NCBI RefSeq assembly: GCF_010994375.1
Contig: NZ_WHMA01000009.1
Coordinates: forward strand, 38,032 to 102,031
Reading direction: 5' to 3'
Length of the DNA stretch: 64,000 bases
From: Halomonas sp. NO4
GTDB taxonomy: Bacteria > Pseudomonadota > Gammaproteobacteria > Pseudomonadales > Halomonadaceae
Shown piece after piece: positions 43,549 to 51,671 of this stretch. The position numbers were made by a program, and so were the translations under genes. The notes under the pieces were generated by a model, which was not told the DNA's origin, did no database searches, and saw nothing but the letters and a program-made list of their open reading frames with translations. Each line of letters begins with the position of its first letter. The first letter of the stretch is position 1.

Positions 43549-43932
43549 CCCGCCTGCGGCACCGAAACTCGACTACAGGAACGCTGCCGGCCACCGCGCT
43601 TTTGTAGTCGAGCTACAACGTCTCCTGCCCCCAAGTGTCAATTGTTGAACCCCGTCGTCGTGCGCCATAGTGGAACCAAGACGAGGTTAAAACAGCCGTT
43701 CGGTCCCGTCCTTTCCCTCGAGCACCAATGGCCTGTATCACCTCGACGGCGGTTCGACCAAGGCCGTAGAGACTTCCTCCACGATCTGGTTGAACCTGAT
43801 TATCACTTCGCAGGTGCAGCATGGCCCGCTCCGGCTCAGTCCATGCCACCGCCACGCGAACGAGACGGCAGCGATGCGCCACCCCGAGGCTCTCGACGTC
43901 GTCGCTATTCAACAGACCGGAAGGATGGTTCC
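43549..43932 (+). promoter_or_regulatory. Regulatory leader of aceA (384 bp without genes)
   Basis: No coding evidence on either strand beyond shadow frames. The first third holds the palindromes listed separately. The rest contains AT-richer patches (TCAATTGTTGAAC at 43637, GAGGTTAAAACAG, TTGAACCTGATTATCAC near 43791) that could hold promoter elements, but none forms a convincing -35/-10 pair. The aceA ribosome-binding site is AAGGATGG just before ATG 43933. Confidence 0.5.
43568..43618. promoter_or_regulatory. HexR/RccR-like operator palindromes upstream of aceA
   Basis: TTGTAG-TCGAG-CTACAA (43602-43618) is a 17-bp palindrome with TTGT/ACAA ends, like operators of the RpiR-family regulators HexR and RccR. 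A second 10-bp inverted pair, CTCGACTACA (43568-43577) with TGTAGTCGAG (43603-43612), supplies a distant ACTACA half-site. The two foldings are mutually exclusive. In Pseudomonas RccR controls glyoxylate-shunt genes; which regulator acts here is inference. Confidence 0.55.
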
Positions 43933-45528
43933 ATGTCATATCAAGACGACATCAAGGCACTGGCTCAACTGCGCGAGGCCCAGCGGGGCAAGTGGGCGCA
44001 CATCAGCCCCGAGAACGTCGCGCGCCTGCGCGCCCAGAACCGCTTCAAGACCGGCCTGGACATCGCCCGCTACACGGCGAAGATCATGCGCGAGGACATG
44101 GCCGCCTACGACGCCGACAGCTCCCAGTACACCCAGTCCCTGGGCTGCTGGCACGGCTTCATCGGCCAGCAGAAGCTGATCTCCATCAAGAAGCATTTCG
44201 GCAGCACCAAGCGCCGCTACCTCTACCTCTCCGGCTGGATGGTTGCCGCCCTGCGCTCCGAGTTCGGCCCGCTGCCCGACCAGTCCATGCACGAGAAGAC
44301 CAGCGTGCCGAGCCTGATCGAGGAGCTCTACACCTTCCTGCGCCAGGCCGATGCGTGGGAGCTCAACCACCTGTTCCGTGACCTCGAGAACGCCAAACAG
44401 ACCGGTGACACCGCCAAGGCCGAGGAACTGATCGCCAAGATCGACAACCACGAGACCCACGTGGTGCCGATCATCGCCGACATCGACGCCGGGTTCGGCA
44501 ACGCCGAGGCCACCTACCTGCTGGCCAAGAAGATGATCGAGGCGGGCGCCTGCTGTATCCAGCTCGAGAACCAGGTCTCCGACGAGAAGCAGTGCGGCCA
44601 CCAGGACGGCAAGGTCACCGTGCCCCACGAGGACTTCATCGCCAAGATCAACGCCGTGCGCTACGCCTTCCTGGAGCTCGGCGTGGAAGATGGCGTCATC
44701 GTCGCCCGCACCGACTCCCTGGGCGCCGGCCTGACCCAGAAAATCGCCGTGACCAAGGAACCGGGCGACCTGGGCGACCAGTACAACAGCTACCTGGACG
44801 GTGACGAGATCACCTCGGCCTCCGACATCGACAACGGCGACGTGGTGATCAAGCAGAACGGCAAGCTGGTCAAGGTCAGGCGCCTCGCCTCCGGCCTCTA
44901 CCAGTTCAAGCCGGGCACCGGCGAGGACCGCGTGGTGCTCGACTGCATCACCAGCCTGCAGAACGGCGCCGACCTGCTGTGGATCGAGACCGAGAAGCCC
45001 CACGTCGGCCAGATCAAGGGCATGGTGGACCGCATCCGCGAGGTGTGCCCGGATGCCAAGCTGGTCTACAACAACTCGCCCTCCTTCAACTGGACGCTGA
45101 ACTTCCGCCAGCAGGTGTTCGACGCCTGGGAAGCCGAGGGCAAGGACGTCTCCGCCTATGATCGTGCCGACCTGATGAACGCGAAGTACGACGACACGCC
45201 GCTTGCTCAGCTGGCCGACGAGTGGACCCAGAACTTCCAGCGCGACGGCTCGCGCGAGGCCGGCATCTTCCACCACCTGATCACCCTGCCGACCTACCAC
45301 ACCGCGGCGCTGTCCACCGACAACCTGGCCAAGGGCTACTTCGGCGAGGAAGGGATGCTGGCCTACGTGGCGGGCGTGCAACGCAAGGAGATCCGCGAGG
45401 GGATCGCCACCGTCAAGCACCAGGACATGGCCGGTTCCAACATCGGTGACGACCACAAGGAATTTTTCCACGGCGACGCCGCGCTCAAGGCGGGTGGCAA
45501 GGACAACACCATGAACCAGTTCGGCTGA
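43933..45528 (+). CDS. aceA: Isocitrate lyase AceA, long Pseudomonas type
   Basis: First enzyme of the glyoxylate shunt, cleaving isocitrate to succinate and glyoxylate. The 531-residue protein matches the long ICL subfamily (531 in P. aeruginosa). It has SLGCWHGFIGQQK near the start, the active-site KQCGH (in DEKQCGHQDGKVTVPHEDF) with the catalytic Cys, VARTDSLGAGL, and NNSPSFNW. ATG 43933 follows AAGGATGG. It is monocistronic with a classic terminator. No malate synthase or aceK gene is in the window. Confidence 0.97.
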   Translation: MSYQDDIKALAQLREAQRGKWAHISPENVARLRAQNRFKTGLDIARYTAKIMREDMAAYDADSSQYTQSLGCWHGFIGQQKLISIKKHFGSTKRRYLYLSGWMVAALRSEFGPLPDQSMHEKTSVPSLIEELYTFLRQADAWELNHLFRDLENAKQTGDTAKAEELIAKIDNHETHVVPIIADIDAGFGNAEATYLLAKKMIEAGACCIQLENQVSDEKQCGHQDGKVTVPHEDFIAKINAVRYAFLELGVEDGVIVARTDSLGAGLTQKIAVTKEPGDLGDQYNSYLDGDEITSASDIDNGDVVIKQNGKLVKVRRLASGLYQFKPGTGEDRVVLDCITSLQNGADLLWIETEKPHVGQIKGMVDRIREVCPDAKLVYNNSPSFNWTLNFRQQVFDAWEAEGKDVSAYDRADLMNAKYDDTPLAQLADEWTQNFQRDGSREAGIFHHLITLPTYHTAALSTDNLAKGYFGEEGMLAYVAGVQRKEIREGIATVKHQDMAGSNIGDDHKEFFHGDAALKAGGKDNTMNQFG

Positions 45529-45561
45529 TCGTTCCGCCGAACCACACGACTGGAACCCTTG

Positions 45562-45586
45562 GGGAGGCCTTGCGCCTCCCTTTTTT
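45562..45586 (+). terminator. Intrinsic terminator of aceA
   Basis: GGGAGGC (45562-45568) pairs with GCCTCCC (45574-45580) over a 5-nt loop, followed by six Ts (45581-45586). A textbook intrinsic terminator 33 nt after the stop. Confidence 0.95.
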
Positions 45587-45769
45587 CGTCAGACGCCGCA
45601 CTTGCACAGGATTTGTCGACTTCGCCCGTGCCGGTCATGGCACCCTGCCGCGACACGGTGGTCAAATTCGGCACACTTGGTTAAGCTTATTGCAGAACAG
45701 TGTTCCCTAACCTGCTAGACCCGATGCCAGGCCCGTGGCCTGCCATCGTCCCAGACTCCGGAGGTCTTC

Positions 45770-46237
45770 ATGAAGCGTCTTCTTCCCATCCTGGCCATTG
45801 GCTTGCTGACACTGGCCGGCTGCGCCAATACCGCCCCCTATGGCGGCAACGTCTATCGCGGCAACCAGACTGGCGCCGAACAGACGGTGCGCTTCGGAAC
45901 CATCCAGGCCCTGCGCCAGGTGCAGATCCAGGCCGATAGCCGCGCTGGCGGCATCGTCGGCACCGGCGGCGGTGCGGTGATCGGCGGCCTGCTGGGCAAC
46001 CAGGTCGGCGGCGGCTCGGGGCGCACCCTGGCTACGGCAGCCGGAGCCATCGTTGGCAGCGTGGCAGGCAGCAAGGTCGAGGAGTCAGCCAACCGCGTCA
46101 CCGCCTGGGAGATGGAGATTCAGCGTGACGACGGCATGAACGTGGTGGTGGTGCAGAAGGCCGACCAGGCCTTCGAAGTGGGACAGCGCGTGCGCCTTAT
46201 CGGCAGCGGAACCAACGTGACCGTCGCCCCGTACTGA
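45770..46237 (+). CDS. SlyB-like glycine-zipper outer-membrane lipoprotein
   Basis: A 155-residue lipoprotein: signal peptide with lipobox LAGC (Cys18), a Gly-rich 2TM zipper at about 60-105 (GGIVGTGGGAVIGGLLGNQVGGGSG and the following AGAIVGSVAGSKV), then a C-terminal beta segment ending GQRVRLIGSGTNV. This is the layout of SlyB/Pcp family proteins, envelope-stress linked in enteric bacteria. Ribosome-binding site CCGGAGG lies 9 nt upstream. A 28-bp palindrome follows the gene. Confidence 0.88.
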   Translation: MKRLLPILAIGLLTLAGCANTAPYGGNVYRGNQTGAEQTVRFGTIQALRQVQIQADSRAGGIVGTGGGAVIGGLLGNQVGGGSGRTLATAAGAIVGSVAGSKVEESANRVTAWEMEIQRDDGMNVVVVQKADQAFEVGQRVRLIGSGTNVTVAPY

Positions 46238-46261
46238 GCGACTCGACGAGCCGGCAAGGCG

Positions 46262-46289
46262 AAGGCCCGCGGCAGCTGCCGCGGGCCTT
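46262..46289. terminator. Hairpin terminator between the slyB-like gene and the small membrane protein gene
   Basis: A perfect 28-bp palindrome, AAGGCCCGCGGCA with its complement around a central GC, leaves no more than a tight loop. It has only TT on each side. It sits between convergent genes and probably stops both. Confidence 0.7.
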
Positions 46290-46330
46290 GGCGTGTCAGC
46301 AGAGGGCCGAGTTGGCCATCACGCTCGCTG

Positions 46331-46615
46331 TCAGTGAAAGTCGGCCTTGTTCATGGCCCAGCCGGTGAGCTTGCCGGCAATGAGCACCACGATGCCGATG
46401 AGGATGGCGATCATCAGGATGTCTACTGGGCGTACCAAGGTCGTCGCGCCCAGGATGGCCAGCGCCAGGCTCCAGACCACGCGGTTGTCGTCATCGTGCT
46501 TGATCACCCGCGGCAGCACCTTGTCCAGGCCCGGGCTCACGGAGGACTCCCAGCGCCTGATGCTGAAAAAGAGGATGAGGGCAAAGGCAATCAGCCAGAT
46601 CACGATCTCGGTCAT
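46331..46615 (-). CDS. Small three-helix membrane protein, unknown function
   Basis: A 94-residue hydrophobic protein I do not recognise. Predicted membrane spans are near 3-19, 47-62 and 66-86. A charged loop (RRWESSVSPGLDKVLPRVIKHDDDNR) separates the first two, and the tail is short and polar (MNKADFH). Good coding signal: AGGAG 7 nt before ATG 46615 and no frame conflict. It stands alone between convergent terminators and the slyD region. No function is proposed. Confidence 0.75.
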   Translation of the reverse strand: MTEIVIWLIAFALILFFSIRRWESSVSPGLDKVLPRVIKHDDDNRVVWSLALAILGATTLVRPVDILMIAILIGIVVLIAGKLTGWAMNKADFH

Positions 46616-46836
46616 GGGCGGTCTCCTGGAGGGATGGACATGGGGTCGCGGTTACGGGTGGCAAAACGAATCCCGCTAGGGTAGCCGCGCCACCCCCGGT
46701 GGCGCAACCGCGCCAAAAGGCGTGAATAGGCTTCAGCCAGGGCCAAGGCAACCTGAAAAATCCCTTATTCCCCCTGACACTGGCAGCGGCGGCACGTTAC
46801 CATGAGACTGACATGCACACACCGAAAGGTTCATCA

Positions 46837-47319
46837 ATGCAGATTGCGCAAAATGCCGTTGTCGCGTTCCACTACACCCTGACCAACGATGCAGGGGAGG
46901 TGCTGGACAGTTCCGAGGGCCGTGACCCCCTGACCTATCTCCACGGTGCCGGCAACATCATTCCCGGCCTGGAGAAGGAGCTCGAGGGCCACGAGGCCGG
47001 CGAAAAGCTCAATGTCGCCGTCACCCCGGAAGAGGGCTACGGGGAGGTGCAGCCGCAGCTGGTTCAGGAAGTGCCGCGGGATGCATTCCAGGGTGTGGAG
47101 TCCGTGGAGCCGGGCATGCAGTTCCAGGCCCAGACTCAGGGCGGGCCGCTGATGGTCACCGTGACCCAGGTGGAAGGCGACACCGTCACCGTTGACGGCA
47201 ACCATCCGCTGGCCGGCCAGAAGCTCAACTTCGACGTCGAGATCGCCGAGGTTCGCGAGGCCAGCCAGGAAGAGATCGAGCACGGTCACGTGCACGGTGC
47301 CGGCGGCGTCGAGCACTGA
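46837..47319 (+). CDS. slyD: FKBP-type peptidyl-prolyl isomerase SlyD
   Basis: A 160-residue SlyD: a split FKBP domain (VVAFHYTLTNDAGEVLDSS start, PLTYLHGAGNIIPGLE) with the inserted IF chaperone flap at about 70-125 (TPEEGYGEVQPQLVQEVPR) and the closing DGNHPLAGQKLNFDVEI. The His-rich tail (HGHVHG) is short, so nickel binding may be weaker than in E. coli SlyD. ATG 46837 has AAAGG 7 nt upstream; the ATG 24 nt earlier lacks a site. A 12-bp hairpin follows. Confidence 0.93.
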   Translation: MQIAQNAVVAFHYTLTNDAGEVLDSSEGRDPLTYLHGAGNIIPGLEKELEGHEAGEKLNVAVTPEEGYGEVQPQLVQEVPRDAFQGVESVEPGMQFQAQTQGGPLMVTVTQVEGDTVTVDGNHPLAGQKLNFDVEIAEVREASQEEIEHGHVHGAGGVEH

Positions 47320-47343
47320 ATCGCCGTGCCAGTCGCGTCATGT

Positions 47344-47369
47344 CGGGGGCAGCCAGATGGCTGCCCCCG
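47344..47369. terminator. Hairpin terminator between slyD and the TVP38-flavoprotein gene
   Basis: A 12-bp stem (47344-47355 with 47358-47369) has a 2-nt loop and GC-rich arms CGGGGGC/GCCCCCG, followed by TCTCGTT. It lies between convergent stops. Confidence 0.65.
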
Positions 47370-47393
47370 TCTCGTTGGAGGAAGGTCACCCGC

Positions 47394-49616
47394 TCAATGG
47401 CGCACCGCCGAGCGCCGCTGCGTCGCCTCGCGCGAGGCGTTGCCCTCCCCCCGGCGCCAGGCGAAGTAGCGGGAGAGCCAACCCAGCAGCCGCTCGGGCT
47501 TGTGGGCGTTCTTCCACACTCCGGCGCTCGCCTTGGCCGCTTCCGACCAGGTGGGATAGGAGTGCACGGTGCCGAGGAGCTTGTTCAGCCCGATGCCGTG
47601 TGTCATCGCCAGGGTGAACTCGGCCAGCAGTTCCCCCGCGCCGTGTCCCACCACCGCAGCGCCGAGAATCCGATCCTTGCCCGGCACGGTGAGCACCTTC
47701 ACGAAGCCCTCGGTGAGCCCCTCGGCAATGGCCCGGTCGAGTTCGGCCAGCGGATAGCGGGTTACCTCGAAGGCGACGCCGCGGCTACGCGCCTCTCGTT
47801 CGGAAAGACCCACCCGCGCCACCTCCGGCTCGGTATAGGTGACCGCAGGTAGCGCCCGGTAGCTGACGCGAAAGCGCTTGAACTCGCCGAACAGAGCGTT
47901 GACGGTGGCGTGCCAGGCCTGGTGGGCGCTGGCGTGGGTGAGCTGGAACGGCCCGGCCACGTCGCCACACGCCCAGACGTTGGGCAGCACGCTCTGCAAG
48001 GCCTCGTCCACCGCCAGGGTGCCGTCGGAGCGCGTCTCCACACCCAGTGCCTCGAGCCCCAGCCCGTCGATGCTGGCCTGGCGACCCACCACCACCAGCA
48101 GGCGGTCGAACGGCACTCGCCGCTCCTGCCTCTCGCCCTTCTCGTCGCGCGCCTCGACCACCAGCACGTCGGCACCGTCATCGGCAGCCCCCGCCTCGAC
48201 GCGCAGGGCGCGCGTGTCGAGCCATACGGCCACCCCCTCGGCATCGAGGCGCTGCTGCAGGACCTCGGCCACCTCGGCATCCTCCCGCGGCAGCAGCTGG
48301 CCGCCCATCTCCACCAGGCTCACCCGCGAGCCCAGCCGCGCGAAGCTCTGGCCGAGCTCGCAGCCGATGGAACCGCCGCCCAGCACCACCAGCCGCTCGG
48401 GCAGGGTCTCGAGCTGCCACAGGTTGTCGGATGTGAGGGTCTCGACGGCCTCGAGCCCGGGCAGGTCAGGCACCCGTGGCCGCGCCCCGCTGGCGATGAT
48501 CACGTGGCGCGTGGTGAGCACTCGCTCGCCGCCGGGCCCGGAGACCCGCACCCGCCAAGGGTCGTCCAGATGGGCATTGCCGGCGACCACCTCGACCCCC
48601 AGCGCCTCGTAGCGCTCGCGGCTGTCGTGGGGCTCGACCTCGCGGATCGCCCGCTTGACGTGAGCCATGACGGCGGGAAAGTCGATGGCGGGCGCGGTCG
48701 TGTGCACCCCGTAGCGCGGCGCCTCGCGCACCTCCTGGGCCAGGCGCGCGGCACGGATCAGCGCCTTGGAGGGTACGCAACCGGTGTTAAGGCAGTCGCC
48801 CCCCATACGGTCGCGCTCCACCAGCGCCACCTTCGCCTTCACCGCCGCCGCGATATAGCTTGCCACCAGGCCCGCCGAGCCGCCGCCAATCACCACGATG
48901 TCGTGGTCGAAGTGCCTCGGCCGGCCGAAGCGGGCCGCCAGGTGCCGGCGCTTGGCAATGGCCACCCCCGCTCGCGCCAGCCAGGGGAAGACCCCGATCA
49001 GGGCGAAGGAGCCGATCAAGCCGGGCGAGAGAATGCCGGAGAGCGTCTGCAGCTCGCCGAGCTCGCGCCCGGCGTTCACGAACACCGCCGTGCCGGGCAG
49101 CATCCCCAGCTGGCTGACCCAGTAGAAGGTCCACAGACGCATGCGGGTGAGCCCCAGCACCAGATTGATGACGAAAAAGGGGAAGAGGGGGATCAGGCGC
49201 AGGGTGAAGAGGTAGAAGGCGCCCTCACGCCGGATGCCGGCGTTGATGCGCTCGAGCTGGGTCGCAAAGCGGCGCTCCAGAGGCCCGCGCGCGAGGGTAC
49301 GCGCGATCAGCGCTGCCAGAGTCGCCCCGAGCGTGCTGGCGAAGGAGATGATCACAAGTCCCCAGCCCAGCCCGAACAGCGCCCCGCCTAGCACCGTCAT
49401 CAGGGTGGCGCCGGGCAGCGACAGAGCCGCCATGATCACGTAGAGCACGAAGAAGCCGCCGACCACGGTGAGCGGATCGGCGGCCAGCCACGCCTGGAAG
49501 CGCGCCTGTTCGGCCTGGAGGTTGGCCAGGGTGAATGCCTCGTCGGCCCCGCTCAGGAAGAAGGCGGCCACGGCCAGGGCAATCACCGCCAGCAATAACA
49601 GTCGTCGCTTGCTCAC
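47394..49616 (-). CDS. TVP38/TMEM64 membrane domain fused to a MerA-like FAD/NAD oxidoreductase
   Basis: A 740-residue two-part protein. Residues 1-225 form a TVP38/DedA-like membrane domain (LSLPGATLMTVLGGALFG, LRLIPLFPFFVINLVLGL). Residues 237-720 are a class-I pyridine-nucleotide disulfide oxidoreductase: FAD motif VVIGGGSAG, redox pair Cys275/Cys280 in GGDCLNTGC, NAD motif VVLGGGSIGCELG, and the dimer domain with VHSYPTWSEA. In that motif Tyr replaces the His found before Pro in glutathione and lipoamide reductases, so the acid-base step must differ. Start is GTG with AGGAG 7 nt before. Substrate unknown. Confidence 0.88.
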   Translation of the reverse strand: MSKRRLLLLAVIALAVAAFFLSGADEAFTLANLQAEQARFQAWLAADPLTVVGGFFVLYVIMAALSLPGATLMTVLGGALFGLGWGLVIISFASTLGATLAALIARTLARGPLERRFATQLERINAGIRREGAFYLFTLRLIPLFPFFVINLVLGLTRMRLWTFYWVSQLGMLPGTAVFVNAGRELGELQTLSGILSPGLIGSFALIGVFPWLARAGVAIAKRRHLAARFGRPRHFDHDIVVIGGGSAGLVASYIAAAVKAKVALVERDRMGGDCLNTGCVPSKALIRAARLAQEVREAPRYGVHTTAPAIDFPAVMAHVKRAIREVEPHDSRERYEALGVEVVAGNAHLDDPWRVRVSGPGGERVLTTRHVIIASGARPRVPDLPGLEAVETLTSDNLWQLETLPERLVVLGGGSIGCELGQSFARLGSRVSLVEMGGQLLPREDAEVAEVLQQRLDAEGVAVWLDTRALRVEAGAADDGADVLVVEARDEKGERQERRVPFDRLLVVVGRQASIDGLGLEALGVETRSDGTLAVDEALQSVLPNVWACGDVAGPFQLTHASAHQAWHATVNALFGEFKRFRVSYRALPAVTYTEPEVARVGLSEREARSRGVAFEVTRYPLAELDRAIAEGLTEGFVKVLTVPGKDRILGAAVVGHGAGELLAEFTLAMTHGIGLNKLLGTVHSYPTWSEAAKASAGVWKNAHKPERLLGWLSRYFAWRRGEGNASREATQRRSAVRH

Positions 49617-49758
49617 TTAGGCACTCCTCGGCTCCGGGGAAAACGGTGTCTCTGCGTCGCCGGGGGGTGAGCTACCTTACAGGCGGCCCGGACGCCACGG
49701 AACCCCACCGGCGTAGCAGCATCCAAACTAGCACCCTCCCGCGACACAGGCATGCACC

Positions 49759-50400
49759 ATGTACCGGACGTCACCTCTCACGCCACTGCTGATCGCCCTG
49801 TTGCCGGTGGCGCTCGCCTCCTCTGCCCTCGCCCAGGAGGACGCCGACAGAGCCCGCGCGGTGTTTGCCGGCGGCTGTTTCTGGTGCGTCGAAGAGGCCT
49901 TCGACAAGGTGAACGGCGTGCTCGCCACCACCTCCGGCTTCAGCGGCGGCGATGTCGAAAATCCCAGCTACGATCAAGTGGTCGCCGGCGGCACCGGCCA
50001 TGCCGAAGTAGTCGAGATCGAGTACGATCCCGAGCGGGTCGACTACGAGTCGCTGCTGCACGTCTTCTGGCGCAACATCGATCCCTTCGCCGAGGGGCGG
50101 CAATTCTGCGACGTGGGCGAGAGCTATCGCAGCGCCATCTTCGTCCTGAACGAGCGGCAGCGCGAGCTGGCCGAGGCCAGCCGGGAGGCGCTGGCCGAGC
50201 GCTTCGACCGCGAGATCGCCACCGAGATCAATGAATTCGAGGCGTTCTACACCGCCGAGGAGGACCACCAGGACTACTACCGCAAGAACCCGCTGCGCTA
50301 CAACTACTACAAGGCCGCCTGCGGGCGTGAGGATCGCCTCGAGCAGGTGTGGGGCGACGAGGCCGGCGGCCTAGACGCCGACTACCTGTCGCGGCGCTGA
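49759..50400 (+). CDS. msrA: Exported peptide-methionine (S)-S-oxide reductase MsrA
   Basis: A 213-residue MsrA with a Sec signal peptide (about 1-25, ALA|QE), so the enzyme acts in the periplasm. Catalytic Cys40 sits in GCFWC. The usual SGYAGG reads SGFSGG. GTGHAEVVEI and the DQGxQY region (here FAEGRQFCD) follow, and a likely resolving Cys lies in KAACGRED. The partner MsrB in this window is cytosolic. The gene is divergent from the TVP38-flavoprotein and its last 30 nt overlap the opposing MFS gene. Confidence 0.93.
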   Translation: MYRTSPLTPLLIALLPVALASSALAQEDADRARAVFAGGCFWCVEEAFDKVNGVLATTSGFSGGDVENPSYDQVVAGGTGHAEVVEIEYDPERVDYESLLHVFWRNIDPFAEGRQFCDVGESYRSAIFVLNERQRELAEASREALAERFDREIATEINEFEAFYTAEEDHQDYYRKNPLRYNYYKAACGREDRLEQVWGDEAGGLDADYLSRR

Positions 50401-51573
50401 GCGTTCCTGCCACCACAGCCACAGCGCCAGGCCCAGCGTCATGCCGAGCACCAGCCAGGAGCCCAACGCCACCCCGGGCCAGCCGCCGCGCTGCCAGAAC
50501 GGCTCCAGCCATGCCCCGCCCAGGCTCGCCCCCAGGTAGTAGAACACCAGGTAGAGCGCCGAAGCGCTGCCGCGGGCGCGCTCGGCGTGACGTCCGACCC
50601 AGCTCGACGCCATGGAGTGCGCCAGGAAGAAGCCGAAGGCGTTGAGGGTGAGCCCGGCGATGATCCAGCCCAGCGACGCGGCCAGGGTGACCGCCGTGCC
50701 CGCCATCAGGAGGACGATGCCCAGCATCATGCAGGCCGGCTGCGACAGCCGTCCGGCCAAGCGCCCGGAGAGCGAGGAGCCCAGCGTCCCGCCCAGGTAG
50801 GTGAGAAAGATCAGCCCCAGCAGACGGGCCCCCAGGCCGTAGGGCGCCTCGGCGAGGCGGAAGGTGAGGTAGCTGTACTGGTTGATGAAGATCAGGAAGT
50901 TGAGCCCGCCCAGCAGGTAGGCGGGCAGCAGCTGAGGGTGGCGCAGGTGCCCGACGAGGTCCGCCACGGCGCCGCGCAGCTCGAAGGGGCGCGGGGTGAA
51001 GGCACGCGCCGGCGGCAGCAGCTTCCAGAAGAGCACCAGCCCCGCCAGGGTCAGCGCCCCCACCGCCAGGAAACTCGCCGCCGAGCCGGCCACCTCGGCC
51101 ACGGCGCCACCCAGGACCCGGCCCCCGATGCCTCCCAGCGTGTTCGCGCCGATGTACAGGCCCACTGCGGAGAGCAGCGCCGGCCGCTCGAACTCGTCGC
51201 CCATCCAGGCGATCGCCACCGCCGGCAATCCCCCGAGCACGAATCCCTGCACGGCCCGCAGCGCCAGCAAGGTCTCGAAGCTGGGGGCCAGGGCCAACCC
51301 CAGGGAGAGCACTCCCGCCGCGAGCAGGGTCAGGCGCATGATGCCGCCGCGGCCGATGGCGTCGGAGAGCGGGCCGAACACCAGCAGCGAAACCGCCACC
51401 GCCAGGGTGGCCACCGACATCACCAGACTGATCGCCAAGGTCGAGACGCCGTAGGCGGCGCGCAGCTCGGGGAGCAGCGGCTGGGGGGCATAGAGGTTGA
51501 TGAACACCAGAAAGGAGCCGAGGCACAGCGCCAGGGTCGCGCGCCACCAGGCCGGCGTATGCGCTTGAATCAT
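50371..51573 (-). CDS. Major facilitator superfamily transporter
   Basis: A 400-residue 12-helix MFS carrier of the drug:H+ antiporter type. It opens WWRATLALCLGSFLVFINLYAPQPLLPELRAAYG and has the motif-A loop GPLSDAIGRGGIM between TM2 and TM3. The second half repeats LSGRLAGRLSQP. Residues look like the YnfM/YajR-type exporters; the substrate is unknown. ATG 51573 has GGTGA upstream. It is divergent from a LysR regulator gene (96 bp apart), the likely controller. Its 3' end overlaps msrA by 30 bp tail to tail. Confidence 0.9.
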   Translation of the reverse strand: MIQAHTPAWWRATLALCLGSFLVFINLYAPQPLLPELRAAYGVSTLAISLVMSVATLAVAVSLLVFGPLSDAIGRGGIMRLTLLAAGVLSLGLALAPSFETLLALRAVQGFVLGGLPAVAIAWMGDEFERPALLSAVGLYIGANTLGGIGGRVLGGAVAEVAGSAASFLAVGALTLAGLVLFWKLLPPARAFTPRPFELRGAVADLVGHLRHPQLLPAYLLGGLNFLIFINQYSYLTFRLAEAPYGLGARLLGLIFLTYLGGTLGSSLSGRLAGRLSQPACMMLGIVLLMAGTAVTLAASLGWIIAGLTLNAFGFFLAHSMASSWVGRHAERARGSASALYLVFYYLGASLGGAWLEPFWQRGGWPGVALGSWLVLGMTLGLALWLWWQERSAPRQVVGV

Positions 51574-51625
51574 GTCACCATCGTCGCGGAAGGGCTTGGC
51601 AGGCGATGATCGCGCGCCCAAAATG

Positions 51626-51671
51626 ATAAGCCAAACAGAAAAAAGCGATGACAACCATCACTATTGCTTAT
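51626..51671. promoter_or_regulatory. Inverted repeats in the LysR/MFS divergent region
   Basis: GATG-ACAAC-CATC (51647-51659) is a LysR-box-sized inverted repeat. ATAAGC (51626-51631) and GCTTAT (51666-51671) form an outer pair that reaches the lysR start codon. Candidate binding site for the LysR protein controlling both genes. Confidence 0.45.
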
